Shown: positions 53,994-63,302, counted from the stretch's first letter. The stretch is 64,000 bases of DNA from Stenotrophomonas sp. UBA7346 (GCA_002471015.1 DKPB01000023.1:1-64000), one strand, 5' to 3'. Notes: generated by a model not told the origin, from the sequence alone. Numbers and translations: made by a program.

Positions 53994-54938
53994 ATGGGTG
54001 ACAACACTCCCCGGCTGCTTACCGTTGCGGTTACTTCGCGCGCACTGTTCGATCTCGAAGAAGGCCACGCCCTGTTCGAACGCGAAGGCTTGGAGGCTTA
54101 TGCCGCCTACCAGCGCGCGCACGAGGACGATGTGCTCAAGCCTGGCGTTGCCTTCCCGGTGGTGCGCAAGCTGCTGGCACTCAATGATGGAGCGCCGGTG
54201 GAGACGCCGCGCGTGGAAGTGATCCTGCTGTCGCGCAATTCGGCCGATACCGGCCTGCGCATCTTCAACTCCATCCAGCACTACAGGCTGGATATCGTGC
54301 GCGCCACCTTCACCGCCGGTGAACCAACCTGGCCGTATGTGAAGCCGTTCGGCACCGATCTGTTCCTGTCGGCCAACCCGGATTCGGTGCGGCGCGCTTT
54401 GGTCAATGGCATCGCTGCCGCCACAATCCTGCCGCAGAGCGCACAGGAGGTGGCCGCCGCTTCGGCAGCGGCTACCGATACCGGCCGCTCCAAGACCCAG
54501 CTGCGTATTGCCTTTGACGGTGATGCGGTGATCTTTGGTGATGAGAGCGAGCGCATCTCGCGCGAACAGGGCGTGGAAGCCTTTGGCCGCCACGAGCGCG
54601 AGCGTGCACACGAACCACTCAGCGGTGGCCCGTTCCGCAATTTCCTGTCGGCGCTGCACGCCCTGCAGGCGGCCTTCCCACCGGGTGAATCGGCGCCCAT
54701 CCGCACCGCGCTTGTCACTGCGCGCTCCGCGCCGGCGCATGAACGGGTGATCCGCACGCTGCGCGAGTGGGGCGTGCGATTGGACGAGGCGCTGTTCCTT
54801 GGTGGCCGCCACAAAGGCCCGTTCCTGGAAGCCTTTGGCGCCGATATCTTCTTCGATGATTCGCAGCACAACATCGACAGCGCGCGCCAGCACGTTACCG
54901 CCGGGCATGTGCCGCACGGTGTCGCCAACCCCGATTGA
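53994..54938 (+). CDS. Cytosolic 5'-nucleotidase (NT5C1-like)
   Basis: A 314-residue enzyme of the 5-nucleotidase family (PF06189, related to eukaryotic cN-I). The N-terminal LLTVAVTSRALFDLEEGH and the HAD-like aspartate motifs (LRIAFDGDAVIFGDESE and IFFDDSQHNIDSA) are seen. It releases phosphate from AMP or related nucleotides. The ATG at 53994 (MGDNTPRLL) gives the family start; a TTG at 53970 is the alternative. Function in the cell is nucleotide turnover, the exact substrate inferred. Confidence 0.88.
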   Translation: MGDNTPRLLTVAVTSRALFDLEEGHALFEREGLEAYAAYQRAHEDDVLKPGVAFPVVRKLLALNDGAPVETPRVEVILLSRNSADTGLRIFNSIQHYRLDIVRATFTAGEPTWPYVKPFGTDLFLSANPDSVRRALVNGIAAATILPQSAQEVAAASAAATDTGRSKTQLRIAFDGDAVIFGDESERISREQGVEAFGRHERERAHEPLSGGPFRNFLSALHALQAAFPPGESAPIRTALVTARSAPAHERVIRTLREWGVRLDEALFLGGRHKGPFLEAFGADIFFDDSQHNIDSARQHVTAGHVPHGVANPD

Positions 54939-55110
54939 GCCGCAGGGCAAGAGCGGCGTGAGCCGCCGCGCCCTTGGTTCATCAGCAGCGTGCCGTTCAT
55001 CGCCAGGGCCTGGGGCCTGGATGCCTCCGCCATGTAGAACCTTCGACTGGGGACGGTGCGGCCGGCCGGTTGTGGTGCGTTGTTCATCGCATGTTAGGAT
55101 GGGGCCGCAT

Positions 55111-55396
55111 CTGCGGGACTTCTTTCACAACGGCAATCCTGCCGCAGCCTGATCTGCACGAACACAGCAGATCCCTCCCGCACAGCACCCACCCGGTGAT
55201 CCAGGGGCGGGGCCTGTCCCCGACCGGTAGCGTCAACGTACCTGCCATTCCCTTTCGCGCTGCCTTGCGTGGCGGCCGGGTGTTTCGCGCGCCGCGCGGG
55301 ACTGGACGCATTGTCTCTCCTGCACGGTGCATAACGCGCCCTTGCGCAGTGCCGTCGCGTCCGCGCGTTGGCAGCTACACAGGAGAAACAACCCGA
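55111..55396 (+). promoter_or_regulatory. Long structured 5' leader of the flavin monooxygenase gene, possible riboswitch
   Basis: The 458-bp gap 54939-55396 has no gene. It holds alternative pairings CTGCGG/CCGCAG (55111-55116 with 55142-55147) and CGGCA/TGCCG (55131-55135 with 55140-55144) that exclude each other, a perfect 7-bp hairpin (55151-55173) and a GGACGC/GCGTCC stem (55304-55362). No known riboswitch class is recognised. Confidence 0.4.
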
Positions 55397-56770
55397 ATGA
55401 CCATGCGTATCGCCATTCTTGGAGCCGGCCCCAGTGGCCTGGCACAACTTCGTGCCTTTGAATCCGCCCGTCGAGGTGGGGCTGAAGTGCCAGAGATCGT
55501 CTGCTTCGAAAAGCAATCCGATCTGGGCGGGATGTGGAACTACACATGGCGTACCGGGCTGGATGCTTATGGCGAACCCGTACATGGCAGCATGTACCGC
55601 TACCTCTGGTCGAACGGCCCGAAGGAAGCGCTGGAGTTTGCCGACTACAGTTTCGAAGAGCATTTTGGCCGCCCGATCGCCTCTTATCCGCCCCGCGCCG
55701 TGTTGCGCGACTACATCATGGGCCGCATTGAAAAAAGCGGCGTACGCGAGCAGATCCGCTTCAACATGGCGGTGCAGTGGGTGGACTACTCGGAGGAAAC
55801 CGAGCGCTTCACCGTCACCGTGCGCGACCTGAAGAAGGACGAGCTGGTTACCGAGGAGTTTGATCGGGTTATTGTTGCCACAGGCCATTTCTCCACCCCG
55901 AACGCGCCGTTCTTCGAGGGCGTGGATCGCTTCCCGGGGCGTGTGCTGCATGCGCATGACTTCCGCGATGCCTGCGAGTTCGCCGACAAGGACCTTCTTC
56001 TGGTGGGTAGCAGTTACTCGGCCGAGGATATCGGCACGCAGTGCTACAAATACGGCGCCAAGTCGGTGACCTTCAGCTATCGCAGCGCCGCCACCGGCTA
56101 TGACTGGCCGGCCGCATTCGAGGAAAAGCCGCTGTTGCAGCGCGTGGAGGGCAATACCGCGCACTTCATCGATGGCAGCAGCAAGGACGTAGATGCGATC
56201 GTGCTGTGCACCGGCTACCAGCATCACTTCCCGTTCCTGCCCGATGCGCTGACCCTGCGCACCCGCAACCGGCTGTACCCGGGTGATCTGTACAAGGGCG
56301 TGTTCTGGATCGACAACCCCAAGCTGATCTACCTGGGCATGCAGGACCAGTACTACACCTTCAACATGTTCGATGCGCAGGCCTGGTATGCGCGCGACGT
56401 GATCCTCGGCAAGATGGCGCTGCCGACGACCGAGGCAATGCGTGCCGACAGCGAAGCATGGCTGGCGCGCGAGGAAGCAACGACCTCGGCCGAGCAGGAC
56501 ATAGATTTCCAGACCGAGTACGTACGCGATCTGCTGGACGCCACCGACTACCCGGATTTCAATGTCGAGGCCGTGGCCACACTGTTCAAGCAGTGGAAGC
56601 GCGACAAGAAGGAGGACATCCTGGGGTATCGCAACTACAGCTACCGCTCGGTGCTGACCGGTACGCTGGCGCCGTTGCATCACACCCCGTGGATGCAGGC
56701 GATGGATGATTCGCTGGAAGCCTTCCTGGCCGACAGCGAGGTCGAGGAAGCGCCGCGCAGGATTGCCTGA
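55397..56770 (+). CDS. Flavin-containing monooxygenase, trimethylamine monooxygenase-like
   Basis: A 457-residue FAD and NADPH enzyme. FAD motif GAGPSGLAQLRAF (residues ~9-21), FMO signature FPGRVLHAHDF, and NADP motif VGSSYSAEDIGTQCYKYGA are seen. The whole sequence recalls the trimethylamine monooxygenase Tmm of Methylocella (YRYLWSNGPKEALEFADYSF, SYRSVLTGTLAPLHHTPWM). It would oxidise trimethylamine or a similar amine or sulfide to its oxide in the cytoplasm. The ATG at 55397 has AGGAG 11 bases upstream. Substrate is inferred. Confidence 0.88.
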   Translation: MTMRIAILGAGPSGLAQLRAFESARRGGAEVPEIVCFEKQSDLGGMWNYTWRTGLDAYGEPVHGSMYRYLWSNGPKEALEFADYSFEEHFGRPIASYPPRAVLRDYIMGRIEKSGVREQIRFNMAVQWVDYSEETERFTVTVRDLKKDELVTEEFDRVIVATGHFSTPNAPFFEGVDRFPGRVLHAHDFRDACEFADKDLLLVGSSYSAEDIGTQCYKYGAKSVTFSYRSAATGYDWPAAFEEKPLLQRVEGNTAHFIDGSSKDVDAIVLCTGYQHHFPFLPDALTLRTRNRLYPGDLYKGVFWIDNPKLIYLGMQDQYYTFNMFDAQAWYARDVILGKMALPTTEAMRADSEAWLAREEATTSAEQDIDFQTEYVRDLLDATDYPDFNVEAVATLFKQWKRDKKEDILGYRNYSYRSVLTGTLAPLHHTPWMQAMDDSLEAFLADSEVEEAPRRIA

Positions 56771-56785
56771 CGCCGTAGGCGCCGG

Positions 56786-57340
56786 TCAGCCCGGCGCCTG
56801 TCCCAAGGGCAGCTGGATGCTGGTCAGGCGCCAGCGCAGGCCTTGCCGGCTGAGCACGAACACCACTTCACGACCGTCCTGCAGATGGGTGGTCGCGGTG
56901 AAGCGGGACAGCGATTCGTAGCGCCCACTGGTATTGGCCAGGGGTTTGGCCGGGGAGGGCGGCGCCCAAGTGTCACCGCCGACGGTGTCGCCGATGGCAC
57001 GCTTCCACAGGCTGTCACCTTGCAGGATGGCGGCAATGCCCAGCGGGGTGACAAAGGTATCCACACCGGCACCGGCCAGATTGCCGGCCACGCCCAGGGC
57101 CACCTGCCCGAACAGACTGGACTGCATGTCGCTGCCGGCCTTGCGCACCACGTAGTCATTGAGCTGCGCCTTCATGTCGACCCGCACCGCGGCGAAATCG
57201 ACATGGCGCGCGAGCTTGCCGGTATCGCGCTGCTCGATGGCCTGGCTGATGCCGCGTATCGCCAGCCAGGGGCCGCCGATGACATAGGCGGCCAGCAGCA
57301 CCAGAACCGCGACAAGGGCGACGGGTATCCACTTTTTCAT
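56786..57340 (-). CDS. DUF2939 membrane-anchored protein
   Basis: A 184-residue protein with one N-terminal hydrophobic helix (residues 5-27) and a periplasmic domain matching DUF2939 (YVIGGPWLAIRGISQAIEQRD). No enzymatic motif. It converges with the monooxygenase gene 15 bp away and precedes no clear partner. Role unknown. Confidence 0.8.
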   Translation of the reverse strand: MKKWIPVALVAVLVLLAAYVIGGPWLAIRGISQAIEQRDTGKLARHVDFAAVRVDMKAQLNDYVVRKAGSDMQSSLFGQVALGVAGNLAGAGVDTFVTPLGIAAILQGDSLWKRAIGDTVGGDTWAPPSPAKPLANTSGRYESLSRFTATTHLQDGREVVFVLSRQGLRWRLTSIQLPLGQAPG

Positions 57341-57359
57341 TGCAGCGCAGTCCTCGCTA

Positions 57360-57833
57360 TCAGGGATGGGTGGGGCCGCGTGCCTCGGCCCAGCGGCGCA
57401 GCATCACCAGGGTTTCAGCCCAGGCTTGGCTGCAGAAGCCCAGGTATTCGCTGTCGCCATTCCAGCCCAGGTGATGGAACTCCAGTACGGTCATCGGCTC
57501 GCCTTCATGCGGCAGCCCACGCCAGGCACCTGGGCTGGCCCGGCGTGACAGCGCGAAGCGGATCTCGGTGCCGGTCCAGGCCGAGGCCGGGCTTTGCGGC
57601 GGGTGGCGGCTGATCACTTCCCAGCGGATGCAACGCTCGGGAATGATCTCCAGCACCTTCAGCGCGACCACGCCATGGCCGGCGCCGGGGTTGTGGCTGA
57701 TCACGGTGTCGCCATCGATCACGGACTGCTGGTGTGCAATCCACCATTGGCTCAGCCCCTCGGCCGTGGCCAGCCCGGCATATACGGTGGCCAGTGGGGC
57801 ATCGATCCAGACTTGGTGATGGATGCTGGTCAT
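57360..57833 (-). CDS. SRPBCC (AHSA1/START-like) protein
   Basis: A 157-residue single SRPBCC domain. The opening (HHQVWIDAPLATVYAGLATAEGLSQWW) and the closing helix (YLGFCSQAWAETLVMLRRW) are typical of the AHSA1 group, which binds hydrophobic ligands or co-chaperone partners in a deep pocket. Ligand unknown. It starts 19 bp upstream of the DUF2939 gene stop region and could be cotranscribed with it. Confidence 0.85.
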   Translation of the reverse strand: MTSIHHQVWIDAPLATVYAGLATAEGLSQWWIAHQQSVIDGDTVISHNPGAGHGVVALKVLEIIPERCIRWEVISRHPPQSPASAWTGTEIRFALSRRASPGAWRGLPHEGEPMTVLEFHHLGWNGDSEYLGFCSQAWAETLVMLRRWAEARGPTHP

Positions 57834-57904
57834 GGCGGCGTCCTGTCAGAGGTTGCCGCCAAGCGTGCCGCAAACCCGCCTGGTTTGCGTGAAGCCCACG
57901 CCAA

Positions 57905-58591
57905 TCAGAATTCCAGGTCCAATGCGGCGCACAGGTAGTCGACGAACGGACCGAGTGCGGCCAGGTCCTTGGCCAGGGTCTGGCGCAGGCGCGGGCCGGT
58001 CATCACTTCGTCGTCCAGGGAACGCCACAGCACCCAGTTGCGGTGTTTGAGGTCGTCGATGAACTCGAAATCGGCCGGGAAGCCACGCGGTGGCCGTACC
58101 AGCTTCTCGCTGGTTTCGAATTCATAACGCTTGCGCGTGGCCGGCGCATGCGCGGACGCCTTCCAGCTGCCGGGGTTGTCGAAGATGAACTGCCGCAGGC
58201 GCCGCTGTACGTCCGGTTCCGGGTGCCAGATGCCGGCGCCGACAAAGCTCTCGCCCGGGGCCAGATGGATGTAATACGACGGCGCCGGTACCTGCTTGCG
58301 GCGCTCATGGAACAGCCGCGCGCCCTGCCAGGTCTTGTACGGGGTCTTGTCGTGGGAGAAGCGCGAGTCGCGGTAGATGCGGAACAACGAGCCGCCGACG
58401 GTGCGCGGGTCGGCCTGGAAGTGCGTGCTGACTTCGCTCAGATCCGGTTGCAGGTCGGTAATCAGGCGCAGGAACGGCTGCCGTACGTGGTCCTCGTACT
58501 GCTGCTTGTGCTCGGCAAACCAGGTCTTGTCGTTGTGGCGGGCCAGCCCGCGCAGGAACTTGAAGCTGGCATCGCTGAAATACTGGGTCAT
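57905..58591 (-). CDS. DUF2461 family protein
   Basis: A 228-residue protein of the DUF2461 family (TIGR02453), with typical YFSDASFKFLRGLARHNDK, FRIYRDSRFSHDKTPYKTW and YYIHLAPGESFVGAGIWHPE segments. No activity is known. I chose the ATG at 58591 (MTQYFSD), which overlaps the exonuclease stop by four bases, so it is translated together with sbcB. Confidence 0.88.
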   Translation of the reverse strand: MTQYFSDASFKFLRGLARHNDKTWFAEHKQQYEDHVRQPFLRLITDLQPDLSEVSTHFQADPRTVGGSLFRIYRDSRFSHDKTPYKTWQGARLFHERRKQVPAPSYYIHLAPGESFVGAGIWHPEPDVQRRLRQFIFDNPGSWKASAHAPATRKRYEFETSEKLVRPPRGFPADFEFIDDLKHRNWVLWRSLDDEVMTGPRLRQTLAKDLAALGPFVDYLCAALDLEF

Positions 58592-60027
58592 GGTGTGTCC
58601 TGCAGGGAATGGCGCCACTGGTCCAAGGCATCCAGCAAGGCCAGTGAGTCCGGGTTGTCCTTGTGTTCCTCGCGCAATTCGGCGATCTGCGCGATGTACT
58701 CGGGCAAGGTCTGCTCGGCCATGCCCGGGGTGAAAAAACGCTGCTGACGATACGCATCCCAGCGTGAGCGCGCGGTGGCGTCCAGGGTTTGCGGGTGGTT
58801 GCGGGCGCGGTAGCGGAACAGCAGCTCGGGCAGGCGCGGGTCACGGAAGCGCTGTTCCAGTTCGGCCAGGGCTTCCGGCGGTGCGGTGCGCACCTTGCTC
58901 AGCAGGGCCTTGTCGCCCTCGGCCAGGAAGCCGTCGTAGAGCGATGCGTCGGCGTCGATGGGGCCGTCATTGACGCGCTCGCGGGCAAACACCTGACGGG
59001 CTTTCTCGGCCAGTTGCGGGCCGAGCGCGCGCAGCTTTTCCGCCTTGGCTTCGACCGCGGCCGGGTCGATGGCAAGGCGCTGGAAGTCGGCCTGGCGCAG
59101 ATGGTTCCAGGCCACCAGTGCCGGCACCTTGTTCAGGTGTACTTCCTTCAGCGGAATACGCTGTTGGCCTTCCGGCAGGTCGGCAGCGCGGGTATACAGG
59201 CGCGCAGTGATTTCCTCGACCGACAACTCCAGCAAGGGCTCGATATCGCCTTCCAGGTCGAACACGATCACCCGGTTGTTGATGTGCGGGTGGCGCGCCA
59301 GCGGCAGCACCGGTGCGGCGCACAGGCGGCTGGCCGGGTAGCGCATCGAGATATGCAGTACCGGCTCCATCGCCACCACGTCGAGCAGGCTGCCGACATA
59401 GCGTTTGTCGCGCAGGCGCAGCGCGTAATCCCACATGCGTGGCTGTGCCTCACGGAAGCGCCGCGCCATGCCGATGGTGGCGTAGACGTCGGACAGTGCC
59501 TCGTGGGCGTCGCCTTGGCGCACGTCATTGGCCAGTGCCAGGTGCTCAAGCTTGAACGAGGTGGCACCGTCTTCGCGCAAGGGCCAGTTGATGCCCTCCG
59601 GGCGCAGTGCATGCACCAGCCGCAGCATGTCGAGCAGGTCCCAGCGCGAGTTGCCGCTGCGCCATTCGCGCTCGTAGGGATCATGGAAATTGCGGAACAG
59701 GCCATAGCGCACGAACTCATCATCGAAGCGCAGGGTGTTGTAACCCAGCGTGCAGGTCTGCGGCCTGCTCATCAACTCGTTGATGCGGGCGAAGGCCTCG
59801 GCTTCGCTGACACCTTCAGCCAACGCATGCTGCGGGGTAATGCCGGTGATCAGCGTGGCAATCGGCGAGGGCAGCAGGTCGTCGGCCGGCTTGACGTAGA
59901 AGCTGACCGGCTCGTCGATGACTTTCAGGTTGGCATCGGTGCGCACCGCGGCGAACTGGGCGATGCGGGTACGGCGTGGGTCCTGGCCAAAGGTTTCCAG
60001 GTCGTAGAACAGGAAGCTCTCGACCAT
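58588..60027 (-). CDS. sbcB: Exodeoxyribonuclease I
   Basis: A 479-residue DEDD-family 3'-5' single-strand exonuclease. Catalytic residues are seen in FLFYDLETFGQDP, GYNTLRFDDEFVRYGLFRNF and DAHEALSDVYAT. It degrades single-stranded DNA in recombination and mismatch repair. Its start codon overlaps the kmo stop by one base (TGATG), so a DNA repair gene is translated from the kynurenine operon. Length fits the family (~475). Confidence 0.95.
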   Translation of the reverse strand: MVESFLFYDLETFGQDPRRTRIAQFAAVRTDANLKVIDEPVSFYVKPADDLLPSPIATLITGITPQHALAEGVSEAEAFARINELMSRPQTCTLGYNTLRFDDEFVRYGLFRNFHDPYEREWRSGNSRWDLLDMLRLVHALRPEGINWPLREDGATSFKLEHLALANDVRQGDAHEALSDVYATIGMARRFREAQPRMWDYALRLRDKRYVGSLLDVVAMEPVLHISMRYPASRLCAAPVLPLARHPHINNRVIVFDLEGDIEPLLELSVEEITARLYTRAADLPEGQQRIPLKEVHLNKVPALVAWNHLRQADFQRLAIDPAAVEAKAEKLRALGPQLAEKARQVFARERVNDGPIDADASLYDGFLAEGDKALLSKVRTAPPEALAELEQRFRDPRLPELLFRYRARNHPQTLDATARSRWDAYRQQRFFTPGMAEQTLPEYIAQIAELREEHKDNPDSLALLDALDQWRHSLQDTP

Positions 60028-61397
60028 CAGTGCGCTCCTTCCAGGACCGGCAGACGGTCGTGGACAACCCGCTCCAAAGCGGCCCAATCGATGTTGTCCA
60101 ACGAATCATGACCGGCGGTGGCGTCGGCCAGGATGGTCTGCTGCAGACGGGTACGCTCCAACGCAATCGCATACGGGGTGTGCAGGAAGGTGACCATCGT
60201 GTAATGCGGCACGAAGCGGGTTGGCCAGCGTGCCTGCAGGGCCTGCTCCAGCTCGCGCTGCAGCAGGTAGCTTGGATCGGCGACGCGGTCGCGCATTTCC
60301 AGATAGTTGTCCAAGGCCATCTGCTGGATGGCGGCGGCATTGGGTTTGCGCTCGGCTTCAAATGCGGCGAAGGCTTCTTCGGTGCCGGGATGCTCTGCGA
60401 GGCAACGCGCCAGCACCACGCAGTCTTCGAACGCGCAGTTCATGCCCTGGCCGTGGAATGGCACCATCGCATGCGCAGCGTCGCCGATCAGCACCGCCTT
60501 GCCACGCTGATGCCAACGTTCCAGGTACAGCGTGCCGAGCAGACCGGGCGGATGCTGTTCCCAGTCGGCGCGCAGGTTCGGTATCAATGGCAGTGCATCG
60601 GCGAAGTCGCGCTGGAACAGGGCTTCCGCTTCGGCGCCGTTACGCACCGTTGCGAAGCTGGGATCACCTTCGTTCGGCAGGAACAGGGTGACGGTGAACG
60701 TGCCTTCGTCATTGGGCAGGGCGATGCACATGTAGTTGCCGCGCGGCCAGATGTGCAGGGCATTGGCTTCGATCTGGAAGCTGCCGTCCGCGGCTGGCGG
60801 AATCTCCAGCTCCTTGTACGAATGATCAAGGAACTCGATGCGCTCGCCCAAGGGCAGCTTGCGGTTCATTGCCGCACGCAGCGCCGAACCGGCGCCATCG
60901 GCACCGATCAGCGGCGTGTTGAAGTGGATATCGTGCGGCTGGTCATCGCGGTCATCGATGAAGCGTGCATAGCCGGCATCGAAGTCCACGGTATGCAGGC
61001 GGCGGTGGAAATGCACGGCGGCACCCGCTTCCTCGGCCAGCTGCAGCAAGGTGGTGTTGAGGTCCTTGCGGTGTACCGACCAGATCACTTCGCTGTCATC
61101 GCGGCCGTAGCGCTGCAGGTCGGCTGCGCCCTGGCGTGGGTGCACCATGCGCCCGCGCATCATCACCGCCTTGGCCATCACCTCGTCTTCGACGCCAGCC
61201 TGACGCAAGGCATTACGGCCGCGTTCGGCCAGCGCCAGATTGATCGAGCGACCGGACTCGTAGTCGGCGATGCGCGGATCGCCACGGCGTTCGTAGATGG
61301 TGATCTTCCAGCCCTGCCGCGACAGCAGGATGGCAAGCAGGGAGCCGGCCAAGCCGGCGCCGATCAGGGTGAGGCTGCGTGGGGTGGGGGTGTTCAA
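60027..61397 (-). CDS. kmo: Kynurenine 3-monooxygenase
   Basis: A 456-residue FAD monooxygenase with the FAD motif LIGAGLAGSLLAILLSRQGW and the second FAD motif LIGDAAHAMVPFHGQGMN. It hydroxylates kynurenine to 3-hydroxykynurenine with NADPH, the second branch toward quinolinate and NAD. A hydrophobic C-terminal stretch as in other KMOs is weak here. It lies between kynU (18 bases upstream) and sbcB. Confidence 0.95.
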   Translation of the reverse strand: MNTPTPRSLTLIGAGLAGSLLAILLSRQGWKITIYERRGDPRIADYESGRSINLALAERGRNALRQAGVEDEVMAKAVMMRGRMVHPRQGAADLQRYGRDDSEVIWSVHRKDLNTTLLQLAEEAGAAVHFHRRLHTVDFDAGYARFIDDRDDQPHDIHFNTPLIGADGAGSALRAAMNRKLPLGERIEFLDHSYKELEIPPAADGSFQIEANALHIWPRGNYMCIALPNDEGTFTVTLFLPNEGDPSFATVRNGAEAEALFQRDFADALPLIPNLRADWEQHPPGLLGTLYLERWHQRGKAVLIGDAAHAMVPFHGQGMNCAFEDCVVLARCLAEHPGTEEAFAAFEAERKPNAAAIQQMALDNYLEMRDRVADPSYLLQRELEQALQARWPTRFVPHYTMVTFLHTPYAIALERTRLQQTILADATAGHDSLDNIDWAALERVVHDRLPVLEGAH

Positions 61398-61415
61398 GTC
61401 ACAGTATTCCGTTGG

Positions 61416-62690
61416 TCAGACGCCAGCCCAGGTTTCCACTTCATCGACGAAGCGGTAGACATCGCTGTAGCGGTTGTACAAAGGCGTGGGCGAAATGCGG
61501 ATGACATCGGGTTCGCGCCAGTCGCCGAGCACACCCACCGATTGCAGGTACTCGAACAGCGAGCGCCCCTGCGCCCGGCCGCCGGCCACACGCAGCGACA
61601 ACTGGCAGCCACGGCGCTCGGGTTCGGCCGGGGTGATGATCTGCAGCACATGATCCAGGCGCGCACGCACCATGGTTTCCAGGTAGCCGGTGATCTTCAG
61701 CGACTTGGTGCGCAGTGCATCCATTCCGGCCTCGTCATACAGCGCCAGCGATGCACGCAGCGGCGCAAGCCCAAGCACTGGCGGGTTGCTCAGCTGCCAG
61801 CCTTCGGCGCCCAGCTCGGGTACGAACTCCGGTGCCATCTGGAAGCGGGTGGCCTGCTCGTGGCCCCACCAACCGGCGAAACGCGGCAGTGAGGTGTCCT
61901 TGGCATGGCGTTCGTGCACGAAGGCGCCGGCAACCGCACCGGGACCTGCGTTCAAATACTTGTAGTGACACCACACTGCGAAATCCGGTGCGACGTCGTG
62001 CAGGTTCAACGGCACGTTGCCGACCGAGTGGGCGAGATCGAAGCCGATGTTGGCGCCGTGCGCCCGTGCCAAGCGGGTGATTGCGTTAAGATCGAACACC
62101 TGGCCGGTGCGGTACTGCACGCCCGGCCACAGCACCAGCGCGACGCGCTTGCCATGCTGGTTGATGGCTTGTTCGATGGCCTGCATTGAAATGGTGCCGT
62201 TGGCTTCGTCCGGCCGCACCTCGATCAGGTCCGTGGCCGGATTGAAGCCGTGGAAGCGGATCTGTGCCTCGACCGCATGACGGTCGGTCGGGAAAGCACC
62301 GGCTTCCATCAGGATTGCAGGGCGGTCGCTGCTGGGGCGGTAGAAGCTGACCATCATCAGGTGCAGGTTCACGCTGAGCGTGTTCATCGCCACCACTTCA
62401 TGCGGCAGCGCGCCGACCACGCCGGCCAGCGAATCGCGCACCAGGCGGTGATAGCTCAGCCATTGCGTCGGACCGGTGAAGTGGCCTTCGACGGCGATGC
62501 GGCCCCATTGATCCATCACCTCCTGCACCATCGCCTGCGCGCCGCGTGGCTGCAGGCCCAGCGAGTTGCCGACGAAGTAGGCTTGGTCGGCACCCTGGTG
62601 CTGCGGGATCAGGAACTGACTGCGCAGGTGGCGCAGCGGATCGGCAGCATCAAGTGCGGTGGCATGAGCGGGTGACAGCGTTTCGTTCAT
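61416..62690 (-). CDS. kynU: Kynureninase
   Basis: A 424-residue PLP enzyme that cleaves 3-hydroxykynurenine to 3-hydroxyanthranilate and alanine. The PLP lysine lies in VWCHYKYLNAGPGAVAG, the phosphate-binding SVNLHLMMVSFY and ISPTPLYNRYSDVYRF close the active site. I chose the ATG at 62690 (MNETLSPAHAT); a longer frame to 62915 runs into the dioxygenase gene. It follows the dioxygenase gene by 50 bases. Confidence 0.95.
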   Translation of the reverse strand: MNETLSPAHATALDAADPLRHLRSQFLIPQHQGADQAYFVGNSLGLQPRGAQAMVQEVMDQWGRIAVEGHFTGPTQWLSYHRLVRDSLAGVVGALPHEVVAMNTLSVNLHLMMVSFYRPSSDRPAILMEAGAFPTDRHAVEAQIRFHGFNPATDLIEVRPDEANGTISMQAIEQAINQHGKRVALVLWPGVQYRTGQVFDLNAITRLARAHGANIGFDLAHSVGNVPLNLHDVAPDFAVWCHYKYLNAGPGAVAGAFVHERHAKDTSLPRFAGWWGHEQATRFQMAPEFVPELGAEGWQLSNPPVLGLAPLRASLALYDEAGMDALRTKSLKITGYLETMVRARLDHVLQIITPAEPERRGCQLSLRVAGGRAQGRSLFEYLQSVGVLGDWREPDVIRISPTPLYNRYSDVYRFVDEVETWAGV

Positions 62691-62740
62691 CGGTGCGGAC
62701 ACGTCGAGGATGTAGCCGCAGTGTAACCGCGCCCGGCCGC

Positions 62741-63268
62741 TCAGGCTTCCGGCGTGACCGGTTTTGGCAGTGGATGCACGGCCCCACATTGGCTGCAGGT
62801 ACGGTGTTCGGTCGAGGCATGGAACCGGTCGAATACCTTGGGCAGATCGGTCTCGATGTTCTTCAGGTGGAAGAACTCCTCGTAGATCTTGTGGTTGCAC
62901 TGCTGGCAGTACCACATGAAGCCATCGAGCTCATGGTCCAGGCGCTTGCGCTCGACCACCAGGCCGATGGAGCCGGGCATGCGTTGCGGGGAATGGGGCA
63001 CGCACGGCGGCAGCAGGAATATCTCGCCGGCCCGGATGGGGATGTCGCGCACGGCGCCGTCTTCCTGCACCCGCAGCACCATTTCGCCTTCGAGTTGGTA
63101 GAACCATTCCGGGCCCTCGTCGAAATGGTAGTCGCTGCGGCTGTTGGGGCCGGCGACCACCATGACGATGAAGTCACCGTTCTCGATCATCTTGTTGCCA
63201 ACCGGCGGCTTGAGCAGGTGGCGGTGTTCTTCGATCCAGCCGAGCAGGTTCAGCGGTAAGGGGAGCAT
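62741..63268 (-). CDS. nbaC: 3-hydroxyanthranilate 3,4-dioxygenase
   Basis: A 175-residue cupin dioxygenase that opens 3-hydroxyanthranilate to the quinolinate precursor. The iron ligands are in DYHFDEGPEWFYQLEGEM (His, Glu) and CVPHSPQRM (His). A C-terminal rubredoxin-like pair of CxxC motifs (YCQQCNH, TCSQCGA) is complete. The start at 63268 (MLPLPLNLLGWIEE) is the family norm; an upstream extension translates repeat DNA. It starts the kynurenine operon. Confidence 0.94.
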   Translation of the reverse strand: MLPLPLNLLGWIEEHRHLLKPPVGNKMIENGDFIVMVVAGPNSRSDYHFDEGPEWFYQLEGEMVLRVQEDGAVRDIPIRAGEIFLLPPCVPHSPQRMPGSIGLVVERKRLDHELDGFMWYCQQCNHKIYEEFFHLKNIETDLPKVFDRFHASTEHRTCSQCGAVHPLPKPVTPEA

Positions 63269-63302
63269 GCGGGGCCTTTGTGGTAGCGGTGCAGTTGCTG
63301 TT

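Noticed and set aside
54281..55087. A 268-residue minus-strand frame reaching into the gap before the monooxygenase gene
   Set aside because: It overlaps the nucleotidase gene antisense for most of its length and shows no signal or domain.
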